DNA from: an uncultured Clostridia bacterium
GTDB taxonomy: Bacteria; Bacillota; Clostridia; Oscillospirales; Acutalibacteraceae
Length of the DNA: 64,000 bases
Assembly: GCA_947589415.1 (NCBI GenBank)
Contig: CANQBP010000004.1
Location: 43,020-107,019, forward strand
Direction of reading: 5' to 3'
A program made the position numbers and the translations under genes. Below the pieces are notes generated by a model. It saw only the letters and a list, made by a program, of their open reading frames with translations, searched no databases and was not told the origin of the DNA. Shown here piece by piece: positions 1-7,234 of this stretch. Every line of letters starts with the position of its first letter. The first letter of the stretch is position 1.

Positions 1-167
1 CCGTGGTTTTTGCCGTAATTATTCTTGATATTATATATCTTGTGAAGTCGAGGAAAAAGGGTAAAAACTCGTGCGGCGGTAATTGTGCGGGCTGTACTAT
101 GTGCGGAGGCTGCTGCGGTGAGTCGCAAAACAAAAACGAAGAATTACAAAATATAAACGGCAAATAA
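1..167 (+). CDS. FeoB-associated Cys-rich membrane protein (3' part)
   Basis: The window opens inside this gene; the reading frame begins at base 3 and stops with TAA at 165-167. The visible 54 residues are the end of a hydrophobic helix (VVFAVIILDIIYLV), a basic stretch (KSRKKGK) and a Cys cluster of the form CGGNCAGCTMCGGCC, followed by a polar tail. This arrangement matches the short FeoB-associated Cys-rich membrane proteins that accompany ferrous iron transporters in Clostridia. The role is thought to be in Fe(II) uptake or handling of iron at the membrane, but is not well established. feoB itself would lie left of the window. The 5' end is missing. Confidence 0.75.
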   Translation, partial: VVFAVIILDIIYLVKSRKKGKNSCGGNCAGCTMCGGCCGESQNKNEELQNINGK

Positions 168-261
168 GTTTTTTCGGACGTCCTCCGCATTGACATTTAA
201 GCGGCATTACGGAAAAAACATTTTCTGATATTCCGAATGAGGAATTTGCCGAGTGATATTA

Positions 262-297
262 AAACGCCTTACACTTTTCTGTGAGTGTAAGGCGTTT
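262..297 (+). terminator. Hairpin terminator after the Feo-type gene
   Basis: A 13-bp perfect inverted repeat (262-274 with 285-297, AAACGCCTTACAC and its complement) encloses a 10-nt loop. The A-rich left arm and T-rich right arm would let it work in both directions. It closes the upstream iron operon. Confidence 0.75.
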
Positions 298-433
298 GCT
301 CATTCTCCGATTGTGCAGCAGATTATTTCGTCAGCCGACTTGCTTTATTGGAAATGACGTCTTTTATTTCATTTTGAAATGTGTTATAATTTTCAATGTA
401 AAATTAACAAAATTTCGGAATTAGGTGAGGAAT

Positions 434-1339
434 TTGAAAAAAATTATACTTGAGCCGCACTATAAAGCAATATTGTATATCGTACTTTCGGCATTTTGCT
501 TTGCATTTATGAATTTATTTGTGCGCCTTTCCGGTGATCTGCCGTCAATGCAGAAATGTTTTTTTCGTAATTTTGTTGCGGTGTTCTTTGCACTTGGTGT
601 ATTAGTGAAGAATAAAAGCAGCCTTAAATGGAAAAAAGGAAATCTCAAATTTCTGCTCCTTCGTTCGGCAGTCGGTACGCTCGGAATAGTCGGAAACTTT
701 TATGCAATAGATCATATTGCACTGGCAGATGCATCTATACTTAATAAAATGTCCCCGTTTTTCGTAATAATATTTTCTCTGGTTATTCTTAAAGAAAAAC
801 TGACGTTTATTCAGGGAGCTGCGGTTTTTGCGGCATTTGTCGGTACTTTGTTTATAGTTAAGCCGACTTTTCAAAATATTGAATTTATACCGTCAGCGGT
901 AGGTCTTATCGGAGGAATGTGTGCGGGATTTGCATATACTATGGTTAGAATACTCGGACAAAGAGGGGAAAACGGCTCTCTGATCGTATTCTTCTTTTCG
1001 GGCTTTTCGTGTATTACAATGCTCCCGTTTCTTATTTTTGACTATCACCCTATGGAATGGTGGCAGCTCCTTATGCTGCTCGGCGCAGGTCTTTCGGCAA
1101 CCGGGGGACAGTTCTCCATAACTGCCGCATATTGTTACGCCCCTGCGAGAGAAATATCTGTATATGACTATTCGCAGATAATATTTGCCACGCTGTTGGG
1201 TTTTATTTTCCTCGGAGAAATTCCCGACATTTACAGTGTTTTCGGATATGTTATAATATCTTCAATGGCAATTCTCATGTTTATGTATAACAACAACAAG
1301 GGAATATTCAAAAACAGAAAAATGCCGACCCGCAAATAA
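434..1339 (+). CDS. DMT superfamily (EamA-type) transporter
   Basis: A 301-residue integral membrane protein with about ten hydrophobic segments arranged as two EamA halves; the second half carries the typical PAREISVYDYSQIIFATLLGFIFLGE stretch in which a conserved helix ends in LGE. Such drug/metabolite transporters export small metabolites or amino acids; the substrate cannot be read from sequence. Start choice: an AGGTGA Shine-Dalgarno at 423-428 is correctly spaced for TTG at 434 (protein begins LKKIILEP); an in-frame GTG at 425 overlaps that site and has no ribosome binding site of its own. A TATAAT box lies at 385-390. Downstream comes the convergent arsR-like gene; no operon partner is seen. 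Confidence 0.85.
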   Translation: MKKIILEPHYKAILYIVLSAFCFAFMNLFVRLSGDLPSMQKCFFRNFVAVFFALGVLVKNKSSLKWKKGNLKFLLLRSAVGTLGIVGNFYAIDHIALADASILNKMSPFFVIIFSLVILKEKLTFIQGAAVFAAFVGTLFIVKPTFQNIEFIPSAVGLIGGMCAGFAYTMVRILGQRGENGSLIVFFFSGFSCITMLPFLIFDYHPMEWWQLLMLLGAGLSATGGQFSITAAYCYAPAREISVYDYSQIIFATLLGFIFLGEIPDIYSVFGYVIISSMAILMFMYNNNKGIFKNRKMPTRK

Positions 1340-1389
1340 ACATGAAACGGGGCGACACCTTTTCTGTTAAGGAAAAAAGAAGAGTTCTT

Positions 1390-1755
1390 CTATTCGGGGC
1401 ATGATATTCTTGCAACTTCTTCTATCGTATGATGCAGTTTCAAAACAATATCCGTATCCGCCGCACGGTAGTACATTTCTTTTCCGTTACGGTTGGCAAC
1501 GATGAGTCCGGCACTCTTGAGTAATTTAAGGTGGTGGGATACTGCGGGACTTGACATACCGGTTGCGGCGGCTATATCAATAACACACTCCTCACAATGG
1601 CACAACAGCCAAAATATACGCAGTCTGCTGGGGTCGCCGAGCTGTTTCATTGCATCGGCAACGGTTTTTATCGTTTCTATTGACGGCATAGCCTCCGCAA
1701 GACGGCCGCCGTTTTTACTATGGTTATGGGGTAAGATGATTTTTTCGTCTGACAA
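1390..1755 (-). CDS. ArsR/SmtB-family metal-responsive repressor
   Basis: About 121 residues with a winged helix-turn-helix: the segment LGDPSRLRIFWLL is followed by a Cys-rich CHCEECVIDIA in the position of the alpha-3 metal site of CadC/ArsR proteins, then recognition helix SSPAVSHHLKLLKSAGLI and the wing. Proteins of this family release DNA on binding a metal such as Cd, Zn, Pb or As(III). The frame is open to 1860, but GGAGG at 1763-1767 sits 8 nt before a TTG start at 1755, so the longer form is unlikely. It is divergent from the acyltransferase and the HMA/P1B-ATPase genes, and operator-like palindromes lie in front of those genes, so it most likely controls metal export. Residues near the N-terminus (HNHS) could add a metal site. 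Confidence 0.85.
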   Translation of the reverse strand: MSDEKIILPHNHSKNGGRLAEAMPSIETIKTVADAMKQLGDPSRLRIFWLLCHCEECVIDIAAATGMSSPAVSHHLKLLKSAGLIVANRNGKEMYYRAADTDIVLKLHHTIEEVARISCPE

Positions 1756-1792
1756 TTCGATTTCCTCCGTGATTTTTATAATACTTGAATAT

Positions 1793-1821
1793 ATTTTAGA
1801 ATATGCAAACATAAAAATCAA
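1793..1821 (-). promoter_or_regulatory. Sigma-A promoter of the arsR-like gene
   Basis: Read on the minus strand: -35 TTGATT (1816-1821), 17-bp spacer, -10 TAAAAT (1793-1798), about 40 nt before the TTG start. Confidence 0.55.
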
Positions 1822-1853
1822 TACCGAACCGTGATAAAATGTAAAAAAATGTA

Positions 1854-1882
1854 TTGACAAACATAGGGTTATATGTTATATT
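1854..1882 (+). promoter_or_regulatory. Sigma-A promoter in front of the acyltransferase gene
   Basis: TTGACA (1854-1859), 17-bp spacer, TATATT (1877-1882). The spacer end and -10 (ATATGTTATATT) are identical to those of the HMA-gene promoter at 3310-3338, and the following leader is also similar. Confidence 0.7.
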
Positions 1883-1892
1883 GAACCATGCG

Positions 1893-1910
1893 ACTGAATT
1901 ATCTTTTAAT
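1893..1910 (+). promoter_or_regulatory. Degenerate ArsR-type operator
   Basis: ACTGAATTATCTTTTAAT aligns without gaps to the better-preserved palindromic sites at 3349-3366 and 3659-3676, sharing the right half TCTTTTAAT with the first. It lies just downstream of the -10 box, where a repressor would block transcription. Confidence 0.4.
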
Positions 1911-1925
1911 TTTGGAGAGAGAAAA

Positions 1926-3008
1926 ATGAGAAAAAAAGTTAACGTTACCCCACCCCCCGAAATTTCATCAAGTGTCACATCTTCCAAACGCATAGGCTAC
2001 ATTGATGCTTTAAAAGGTTTTGCAATTCTTTGCGTTGTTATGGGTCATGTTGCAGATGGTAATTTAACTGCAAATTCTCAGCCTGATTATCGTTGGTTTT
2101 TTTATACGGTTTTTAATGTAATTTATGCTTTCCATATGCCTCTTTTTATGATGATTAGCGGATTTGTTTTCAGAAGTGCATATGGAAAAAGTGGGGCTAT
2201 TGATTCCGATAAAGTGAAAAAGCAAGTTTATAATCTCATTGTAATATACTTTTTTTTCAGCGTAGCATATGGAATTGTGAAACTGCTCCTTGCAAATTTT
2301 ACGAATCACAGTACGGATATTAAAAGCATATTAATGATACCGGTTCTTGCGATTGCTCCGTACTGGTATCTGTATGTGTTGATTGGTTTATATCTTGTTT
2401 TTTCATGGAAAAAGTTCGATTCATTAAATTGCTACATGGTTTTGTTTCTGCTAACGGTTATGTCAATAGTTAGTGGTTTGTGGACAATTCGTTATTTTGA
2501 AATATCAAGAATATTGTACTATTCGTTGTTTTTCTATATAGGAATGTTACACAGAACAAAGAAAGATATAATTATAGGCAATAAATTATTATCGCTGATT
2601 TTATTGATAGCTGCAATAACTTTGTTTGTGTTCTTTTGGAATTCGGAAAATAATATCGAAAATACTATTGACAAAATCTTTTTAGTCAATTTTATAACAG
2701 CCCTCGGTATATCCTTAACTATATGGTATCTTTTTGAAAATATCAAATTTTTAAGTAAAAACCGATTCTTACAATTTTTAGGCAGATACAGTCTTGAGAT
2801 TTATGTTATCCACTGTATTTTTACAGCCGGTATAAGGGTGATTTTGCAAAAGCTCGGAATAGAGAATGTCTACATATGCTTTGTTCTAAATACTGTGGTC
2901 AGCACAGCCATTCCTATTATGATTTCAGTAATATGCAAGAAGCTGAATATTCATGGTCTGTTTTTTAAGCCGGTGACGTATATAAGAAATTTGAGGAGAG
3001 AAAAATGA
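1926..3008 (+). CDS. Acyltransferase family 3 (OafA-like) membrane protein
   Basis: A 360-residue polytopic membrane protein of the acyltransferase-3 family. The N-terminal signature RIGYIDALKGFAILCVVMGHV carries the R and H typical of this fold, followed by about ten transmembrane helices and a basic C-terminus. These proteins O-acylate envelope sugars or glycans; the acceptor here is unknown. The ATG at 1926 has GGAGAG 8 nt upstream; the frame is open from 1854 but the promoter occupies that part. The gene is AT-rich compared with neighbours (17 G/C in the 60 bases 2461-2520 against 31 in 4741-4800) and is wedged between an arsR-like regulator and the metal export genes, which suggests acquisition by transfer. 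A hairpin terminator follows at 3115-3161. Confidence 0.85.
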   Translation: MRKKVNVTPPPEISSSVTSSKRIGYIDALKGFAILCVVMGHVADGNLTANSQPDYRWFFYTVFNVIYAFHMPLFMMISGFVFRSAYGKSGAIDSDKVKKQVYNLIVIYFFFSVAYGIVKLLLANFTNHSTDIKSILMIPVLAIAPYWYLYVLIGLYLVFSWKKFDSLNCYMVLFLLTVMSIVSGLWTIRYFEISRILYYSLFFYIGMLHRTKKDIIIGNKLLSLILLIAAITLFVFFWNSENNIENTIDKIFLVNFITALGISLTIWYLFENIKFLSKNRFLQFLGRYSLEIYVIHCIFTAGIRVILQKLGIENVYICFVLNTVVSTAIPIMISVICKKLNIHGLFFKPVTYIRNLRREK

Positions 3009-3309
3009 TGGACAATTTTCAGCGGAGCTGATTTCGGTATTATATATTTGTTCGATATAAAACAGTTATTCCATGTTCTGAAAAAATTTCTTGTAATACA
3101 TTTCTAATTTGTTTAAAAACGCCTGAAAGCCACCTACTATACGGTTTTTAAGCGTTTTTTTAGTGGCAAGAATATGTGGAACGAGGTTGAGAAAAGTCAG
3201 TCTACGTCTAAGTGTAATTCATTCTACAATCTACGAATATGGATTGTACGTATCGGGTTAAATAATATTAGTGATATTAGTGATTTATAAATAAAACAGT
3301 AATAATCTA
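3009..3309. other. Intergenic region behind the acyltransferase gene
   Basis: About 300 bases without a gene. The only structure seen is the hairpin terminator at 3115-3161; the rest is AT-rich and contains no open frame with a ribosome binding site. Confidence 0.6.
3115..3161 (+). terminator. Rho-independent terminator
   Basis: AAAAACGC (3115-3122) pairs with GCGTTTTT at 3152-3159, the stem continues imperfectly inwards (CTGAAAGCC with GGTTTTTAAG), and a run of seven T ends at 3161. Confidence 0.65.
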
Positions 3310-3338
3310 TTGACATCTTATCCATTATATGTTATATT
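3310..3338 (+). promoter_or_regulatory. Sigma-A promoter of the metal-export genes
   Basis: TTGACA (3310-3315), 17-bp spacer, TATATT (3333-3338), 45 nt before the HMA gene start. Confidence 0.75.
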
Positions 3339-3348
3339 ATATTCAACG

Positions 3349-3366
3349 ATTAAATAATCTTTTAAT
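3349..3366 (+). promoter_or_regulatory. ArsR/SmtB-type operator
   Basis: ATTAAATAATCTTTTAAT: half-sites ATTAAA and TTTAAT flank a 6-bp centre. It begins about 10 bp downstream of the -10 box. It matches the perfect palindrome at 3659-3676 in both half-sites. Assignment to the ArsR-like protein at 1390-1755 is inference from proximity and family. Confidence 0.55.
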
Positions 3367-3382
3367 TATAGGAGAGGTTGAT

Positions 3383-3601
3383 ATGAAAAAAACATATAAA
3401 ATTGAAGTGGACTGCGCAAACTGTGCGGCAAAAATGGAAGATGCGGCTAAAAAAACAGACGGAGTAAAGGACGCCGTGGTAAATTTTATGACGCTTAAAA
3501 TGAAGGTTGAATTTGAAGATGGTGCGGATACGGAAACGGTGATGAATAATGTACTCAAAAACTGCCGTAAGGTTGAGTCGGACTGTGAAATATTCTTTTA
3601 A
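3383..3601 (+). CDS. Heavy-metal-associated (HMA) domain metallochaperone
   Basis: A 72-residue ferredoxin-like HMA domain, MKKTYKIEVDCANCAAKMED, with the metal-binding pair in DCANCA near residues 10-13. It ends in CEIFF. Stand-alone HMA domains bind Cu, Zn or Cd and deliver the metal to a P-type ATPase. The P1B ATPase encoded next lacks its own N-terminal HMA domain, so this protein probably supplies that function in trans. ATG at 3383 is preceded by AGGAGAGG. Transcription starts at the promoter at 3310 under the operator at 3349. A weak hairpin separates it from the ATPase gene, giving possible differential expression. Confidence 0.85.
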   Translation: MKKTYKIEVDCANCAAKMEDAAKKTDGVKDAVVNFMTLKMKVEFEDGADTETVMNNVLKNCRKVESDCEIFF

Positions 3602-3616
3602 TTCTAAATAAACAAG

Positions 3617-3650
3617 TATATATCCCTCTGTGAAGGAGGGTATATATTTT
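3617..3650 (+). terminator. Weak hairpin terminator between HMA and ATPase genes
   Basis: TATATA-T-CCCTC pairs with GAGGG-TATATA (one bulged base), 7-nt loop, then TATTTTG. It may attenuate read-through, as the ATPase gene has its own operator just behind it. Confidence 0.5.
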
Positions 3651-3658
3651 GACTAACG

Positions 3659-3676
3659 ATTAAACAATTGTTTAAT
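3659..3676 (+). promoter_or_regulatory. Perfect palindromic ArsR/SmtB-type operator
   Basis: ATTAAACAATTGTTTAAT is an 18-bp perfect palindrome 21 bp before the ATPase start. It follows a TTGACT box at 3649-3654. The form resembles known ArsR/SmtB operators with AACAATTGTT-like centres. Confidence 0.6.
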
Positions 3677-3697
3677 TGAATTTGCGGAGGGATAGTT

Positions 3698-5581
3698 ATG
3701 ACGAAAAAACAAAAGAAAAATCTGATACGAATAATCATAGCTTCTGTTTTGACAGCTGCATTTATTTTCGTACCCGTAAGCGGACTTTATAAATTGGCAT
3801 TATATCTTATACCATATCTTATCATAGGTTATGACATTCTCATAAAGGCGTTCAAGGGTATTATCAATTTTCAGCCGTTTGACGAGTGCCTGCTCATGGC
3901 TATTGCAACAATAGGGGCAATGGTTATTGCCGTGATAGATGACGGCGATTTCCTTGAGGCTATTGCCGTAATGCTGTTTTACCAGATTGGGGAGTGGTTT
4001 CAGAGCTATGCCGTGGGAAAAAGCCGCAAAAATATAAGTGAGCTTATGGATATAAGACCTGATTATGCCAATGTTGAAACCGACGGTAAAATTGAAAGGG
4101 TAGATCCCGATGAGGTTGAGATCGGCACTATGATTACTGTACTTGCGGGAGAAAAAATACCTATTGACGGCATTGTTGAGGAAGGAAATTCTATGCTCGA
4201 TACATCGGCATTGACAGGTGAAAGTGCACCGAGGGAAATCGGTGTCGGGGAAGAAGTAATCAGCGGCTGCGTTAATTTGAGCGGGGTTTTGAAAATACGT
4301 ACCGTGAAAGAATTTGAAAATTCAACTGTATCAAAAATACTTGACCTTGTAGAAAATGCAAGTTCAAAAAAATCACGTTCGGAAAATTTTATATCAAAAT
4401 TTTCAAGGATTTATACTCCGACAGTTATATTCGGCGCAATAGCACTTGCTTTGTTACCGCCGCTGTTCAATATGCTTATACTTTCGCAGCCGGCAGGTTG
4501 GACGGATTGGATATACCGTGCATTGACATTCCTTGTTATAAGCTGTCCGTGTGCGCTTGTGATAAGCATACCGCTAAGTTTTTTTGCAGGAATTGGCGGA
4601 GCAAGCAGAGAGGGAATATTGATAAAAGGCTCAAACTATCTTGAAACACTTTCAAAAACCCGAACGATTGTTTTTGACAAAACAGGTACGCTCACTAAGG
4701 GAGTTTTCGAGGTAACGGGAGTATATCCGGCGGAAATCGGAAAAACGGAGCTGCTCACCCTTGCCGCATCTGCCGAACATTATTCAACGCACCCTATTGC
4801 ACTTTCTATAAAAAATGCATTGATGCAAAACCCCGATGCGGCTATACCCGACAGCACCGAAGATATTGCGGGACACGGAATAAAGGCAATATTCGGAAAT
4901 GATACCGTATATGCGGGAAATGCAAAATTGATGGACAGTATAGGCGTAAAATATTCTGTCCCTGATACCGTGGGAACGGTATTATATATAGCCGAAAACG
5001 ATAAGTTCATGGGAAGTATTATTATTTCGGACGTGGTCAAGGCAAATTCAAAAGAGGCAATATCGGAACTGAAAAGGGCAGGTATAAGAAAAACAGTAAT
5101 GCTCACGGGCGACAATAGAGATATTGCCGAAAAAATCGCAAAAGCAACGGGAATTGATGAGGTACACGGTAATTTGCTGCCGTCTGATAAGGTCGATATC
5201 GTGGAAAAACTTATTTCGGAAAAGAAAAACAATGAGGCGGTGGTATTTGTCGGCGACGGTATAAATGACGCCCCGGTTTTGTCAAGAGCCGATGTGGGGA
5301 TAGCTATGGGGGCTATGGGGTCAGATGCGGCGATAGAAGCATCGGATATTGTCCTTATGGACGATGACCCGTTAAAAATTTCAAAGGCAATAAAAATTTC
5401 AAGGAAATGTTTGACAATAGTTACGGAAAATATATGGTTTGCCATAGGGGTAAAAATAGTGTGCCTTATATTGGGGGCATTGGGATATGCGAATATGTGG
5501 ACAGCTATTTTTGCCGATGTAGGTGTTATGATACTTGTTGTTATCAATGCAATAAGAGCCTTGATCGTTAAGAAACTTTAA
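3698..5581 (+). CDS. P1B-type heavy-metal-translocating ATPase (Cd/Zn/Pb class)
   Basis: A 627-residue metal pump. Visible motifs in order: actuator DTSALTGES near residue 167, the membrane metal site SCPCALV near 280-286, phosphorylation site DKTGT near 326, HYSTHP (HP locus) near 360, and hinge GDGIND near 518. The CPC and HP motifs define P1B ATPases; the preceding context and the lack of copper-type features favour export of divalent soft metals (Cd, Zn, Pb), as in CadA/ZntA, but metal choice is inference. No N-terminal HMA domain is present: the protein begins directly with membrane helices, and a separate HMA protein is encoded upstream. Start ATG at 3698 has GGAGG at 3686-3690. An operator palindrome at 3659 suggests metal-dependent induction. 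Confidence 0.93.
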   Translation: MTKKQKKNLIRIIIASVLTAAFIFVPVSGLYKLALYLIPYLIIGYDILIKAFKGIINFQPFDECLLMAIATIGAMVIAVIDDGDFLEAIAVMLFYQIGEWFQSYAVGKSRKNISELMDIRPDYANVETDGKIERVDPDEVEIGTMITVLAGEKIPIDGIVEEGNSMLDTSALTGESAPREIGVGEEVISGCVNLSGVLKIRTVKEFENSTVSKILDLVENASSKKSRSENFISKFSRIYTPTVIFGAIALALLPPLFNMLILSQPAGWTDWIYRALTFLVISCPCALVISIPLSFFAGIGGASREGILIKGSNYLETLSKTRTIVFDKTGTLTKGVFEVTGVYPAEIGKTELLTLAASAEHYSTHPIALSIKNALMQNPDAAIPDSTEDIAGHGIKAIFGNDTVYAGNAKLMDSIGVKYSVPDTVGTVLYIAENDKFMGSIIISDVVKANSKEAISELKRAGIRKTVMLTGDNRDIAEKIAKATGIDEVHGNLLPSDKVDIVEKLISEKKNNEAVVFVGDGINDAPVLSRADVGIAMGAMGSDAAIEASDIVLMDDDPLKISKAIKISRKCLTIVTENIWFAIGVKIVCLILGALGYANMWTAIFADVGVMILVVINAIRALIVKKL

Positions 5582-5682
5582 ATTTACAGACAGTTAAATT
5601 AAATAACATACAAAATTAGGTTGAGTTTTTATTTTTATTGTTATATAATGTAAATGCAAATAAAGGAAGAGGGGATACCGCT

Positions 5683-6465
5683 ATGGATATAAATAATGCA
5701 TTTGAGATAATCACGGAAAAGTTTGAAAAGGCCGTTATGAATGACGGATACAGAAAAGAAACCGTTGCAGAGTCGGATACGGAGCTTACAGCCCTGTATA
5801 TCGGGGAAATTGCTTACAGTATAGTATATACGTATCTGACAAGACGTGTTGTTTTGCGTTCGTGTGACGTTAATGACGGAGAACCCGACAATAATTGGAA
5901 AACACTCGCTACGTGGCTTTTCGACCCTGAAACGGACGGAAACAGAGAAGCCGAAAGCATAGGAAATGACTTTGCTGAAACGGTAAAAGGCCCGAAACAG
6001 ACGGCAGCCGTGCAAAGGAGAAAAAAACGTAAGAAAGACGGTGAGGGAAATGTTGATCCGCTTTTCCTCGCTAACAGAATGGTAACGTATTTTCCGGAAT
6101 TAAAAGATCAGATAGCATACGAAGTGGCTCATTATGAACAGTTTAGGGGAGTTATTTTCGCAGAGGAAAAAATAGTTCCGAAATTCAACAAACTTGTTGA
6201 AGAGGCTAATCAGGCAAAACTCGAAAAAATATCCGCCGGACTTGCCGCAATGTATGCCTCGGGTGATCTCGATACAAAAGGGATTATAACATATGACCTG
6301 CTCAACTCGGTCAAGAGCAACGAGAAATTTGAACAGCTTATAGCATCTTTTTCGGCTATGGATCGAAAGGTTGCGATAGCGGCACGTAAATTGATAGGAA
6401 AAAAGATAAAACCGGAGAAGCCGCAGAAATCAAGAAGCTATACGGCCGATGCTCTCGATACCTGA
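5683..6465 (+). CDS. Hypothetical protein, 260 residues
   Basis: Not recognised. It is a soluble-looking, charged protein with no signal peptide or membrane segment. An N-terminal helical part (MDINNAFEIITEKFEKAV) is followed by a patch of mixed strands, a basic linker near residues 108-117 (QRRKKRKKDGEG) and an alpha-helical C-terminal half. The last 20 residues are Lys/Pro/Ser-rich. ATG at 5683 has GAGGGG 8 nt upstream; the frame is open from 5638 without a site there. It stands alone between the metal-export genes and the rpmG operon. Confidence 0.7.
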   Translation: MDINNAFEIITEKFEKAVMNDGYRKETVAESDTELTALYIGEIAYSIVYTYLTRRVVLRSCDVNDGEPDNNWKTLATWLFDPETDGNREAESIGNDFAETVKGPKQTAAVQRRKKRKKDGEGNVDPLFLANRMVTYFPELKDQIAYEVAHYEQFRGVIFAEEKIVPKFNKLVEEANQAKLEKISAGLAAMYASGDLDTKGIITYDLLNSVKSNEKFEQLIASFSAMDRKVAIAARKLIGKKIKPEKPQKSRSYTADALDT

Positions 6466-6670
6466 TGACCGCATTACGTCAAAGTGTCTGTCATAATTTT
6501 AGAGTGTGAAAAAACATATTCGGTTCGGCGAAAATTCCTGCCGAACCGTTCCGCCAATATAAAAATACCCGTTCGGCTGTCGGACAGCATAAATAAGCCG
6601 TCTTGCGGCGATAATAAAGGTGTCGGAACGGGCAGCGGATAAAAAAATTATAAAAAAATGCAAAAAATAC
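6466..6670. other. Intergenic region with several hairpins
   Basis: Two structured parts: a 9-bp perfect stem at 6521-6529/6540-6548 (CGGTTCGGC), and a closed three-stem arrangement at 6568-6632, described separately. No open frame of note. Confidence 0.6.
6565..6638 (-). ncRNA. Candidate small structured RNA (three-stem junction)
   Basis: On the minus strand CCCGTTC (6632-6626) pairs perfectly with GAACGGG (6574-6568). Inside lie two small hairpins, GCCG-CAAGA-CGGC (6609-6597) and GCTGT-CCG-ACAGC (6588-6576). A TATAAT box lies at 6645-6650 in minus orientation (with TTGTCA 19 bp further), and TATTTTTAT follows the closing stem, so a roughly 75-nt transcript with a terminator is possible. 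The stems also exist on the plus strand, so orientation is inference. Confidence 0.3.
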
Positions 6671-6699
6671 TTGACAATTATTTGTTGGTATGGTATATT
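6671..6699 (+). promoter_or_regulatory. Sigma-A promoter of rpmG-secE-nusG
   Basis: TTGACA (6671-6676), 17-bp spacer, TATATT (6694-6699), about 75 nt before rpmG. Confidence 0.8.
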
Positions 6700-6780
6700 A
6701 TATATACCTCAAGTGGGGTTTATTTTTTTGTGCCTTTTTGAGGGAGGCTAAATTATTCCGAAATACCGGGAGGTGCCGAC

Positions 6781-6930
6781 ATGAGAGTAAAGATAACACT
6801 AGCCTGCACAGAGTGCAAACAGCGCAACTACAACACAATGAAAAACAAGAAAAACGATCCCGACAGGCTCGAAATGAACAAGTATTGCAGATTTTGCAGG
6901 AAGCATACTCTGCACAAAGAGACTAAGTGA
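6781..6930 (+). CDS. rpmG: 50S ribosomal protein L33
   Basis: A 49-residue protein, [19 protein letters not shown] at its start, with the zinc-binding CTEC near residue 9 and CRFC near residue 36 typical of zinc-type (C+) L33. Length is normal. GGGAGG lies upstream of ATG 6781. It is the first gene of the rpmG-secE-nusG unit, the common arrangement in Firmicutes; the gene is short and in a different frame from a longer overlapping open frame that is only a shadow. Confidence 0.95.
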   Translation: MRVKITLACTECKQRNYNTMKNKKNDPDRLEMNKYCRFCRKHTLHKETK

Positions 6931-6947
6931 TTGAACGGAGGGAGTCT

Positions 6948-7208
6948 ATGGCAAAGAAAAAAGAGCCCGAAGAAAAGCCTAACATCTTTGTAAGGATTGG
7001 CAGGGGCTTTAAAAAAATGGGCAAAGGCATAGCAAAATTCTTTCGTGATATCAAGGGTGAGATTAAGAAGATCGTATGGCCTACCGTCAAGTCTACATTC
7101 AGAAATGTGGGTTTGGTGCTTCTGTCAATGCTTATTGTAGGAGTGTTGATATCCGGTCTTGATTACGGACTTCACTTTTTACTTGGTTTTCTGATGCACG
7201 TTGCGTAA
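6948..7208 (+). CDS. secE: Preprotein translocase subunit SecE
   Basis: An 86-residue protein: charged N-terminal part, an amphipathic segment (FFRDIKGEIKKIVWPT, with the conserved K-x-x-WPT hinge), and one C-terminal transmembrane helix. It is the single-span SecE of the SecYEG channel in the cytoplasmic membrane. ATG 6948 has GGAGGGAG 5-12 nt upstream; a GTG at 6927 in frame overlaps rpmG and is not preferred. It lies between rpmG and nusG as usual. Confidence 0.93.
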   Translation: MAKKKEPEEKPNIFVRIGRGFKKMGKGIAKFFRDIKGEIKKIVWPTVKSTFRNVGLVLLSMLIVGVLISGLDYGLHFLLGFLMHVA

Positions 7209-7234
7209 ACATTTCAGTAGACGGAGGAGAGTTT

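Noticed and set aside
1854..1925. Upstream extension of the acyltransferase frame
   Set aside because: The promoter and operator lie in this stretch; ATG 1926 has the ribosome binding site.
4780..5547. 255-codon minus frame opposite the P1B ATPase gene
   Set aside because: Antisense shadow; Ser/Ile-rich translation without features.
6690..6926. 78-codon frame overlapping rpmG
   Set aside because: Different frame from rpmG and without family features; rpmG is certain.
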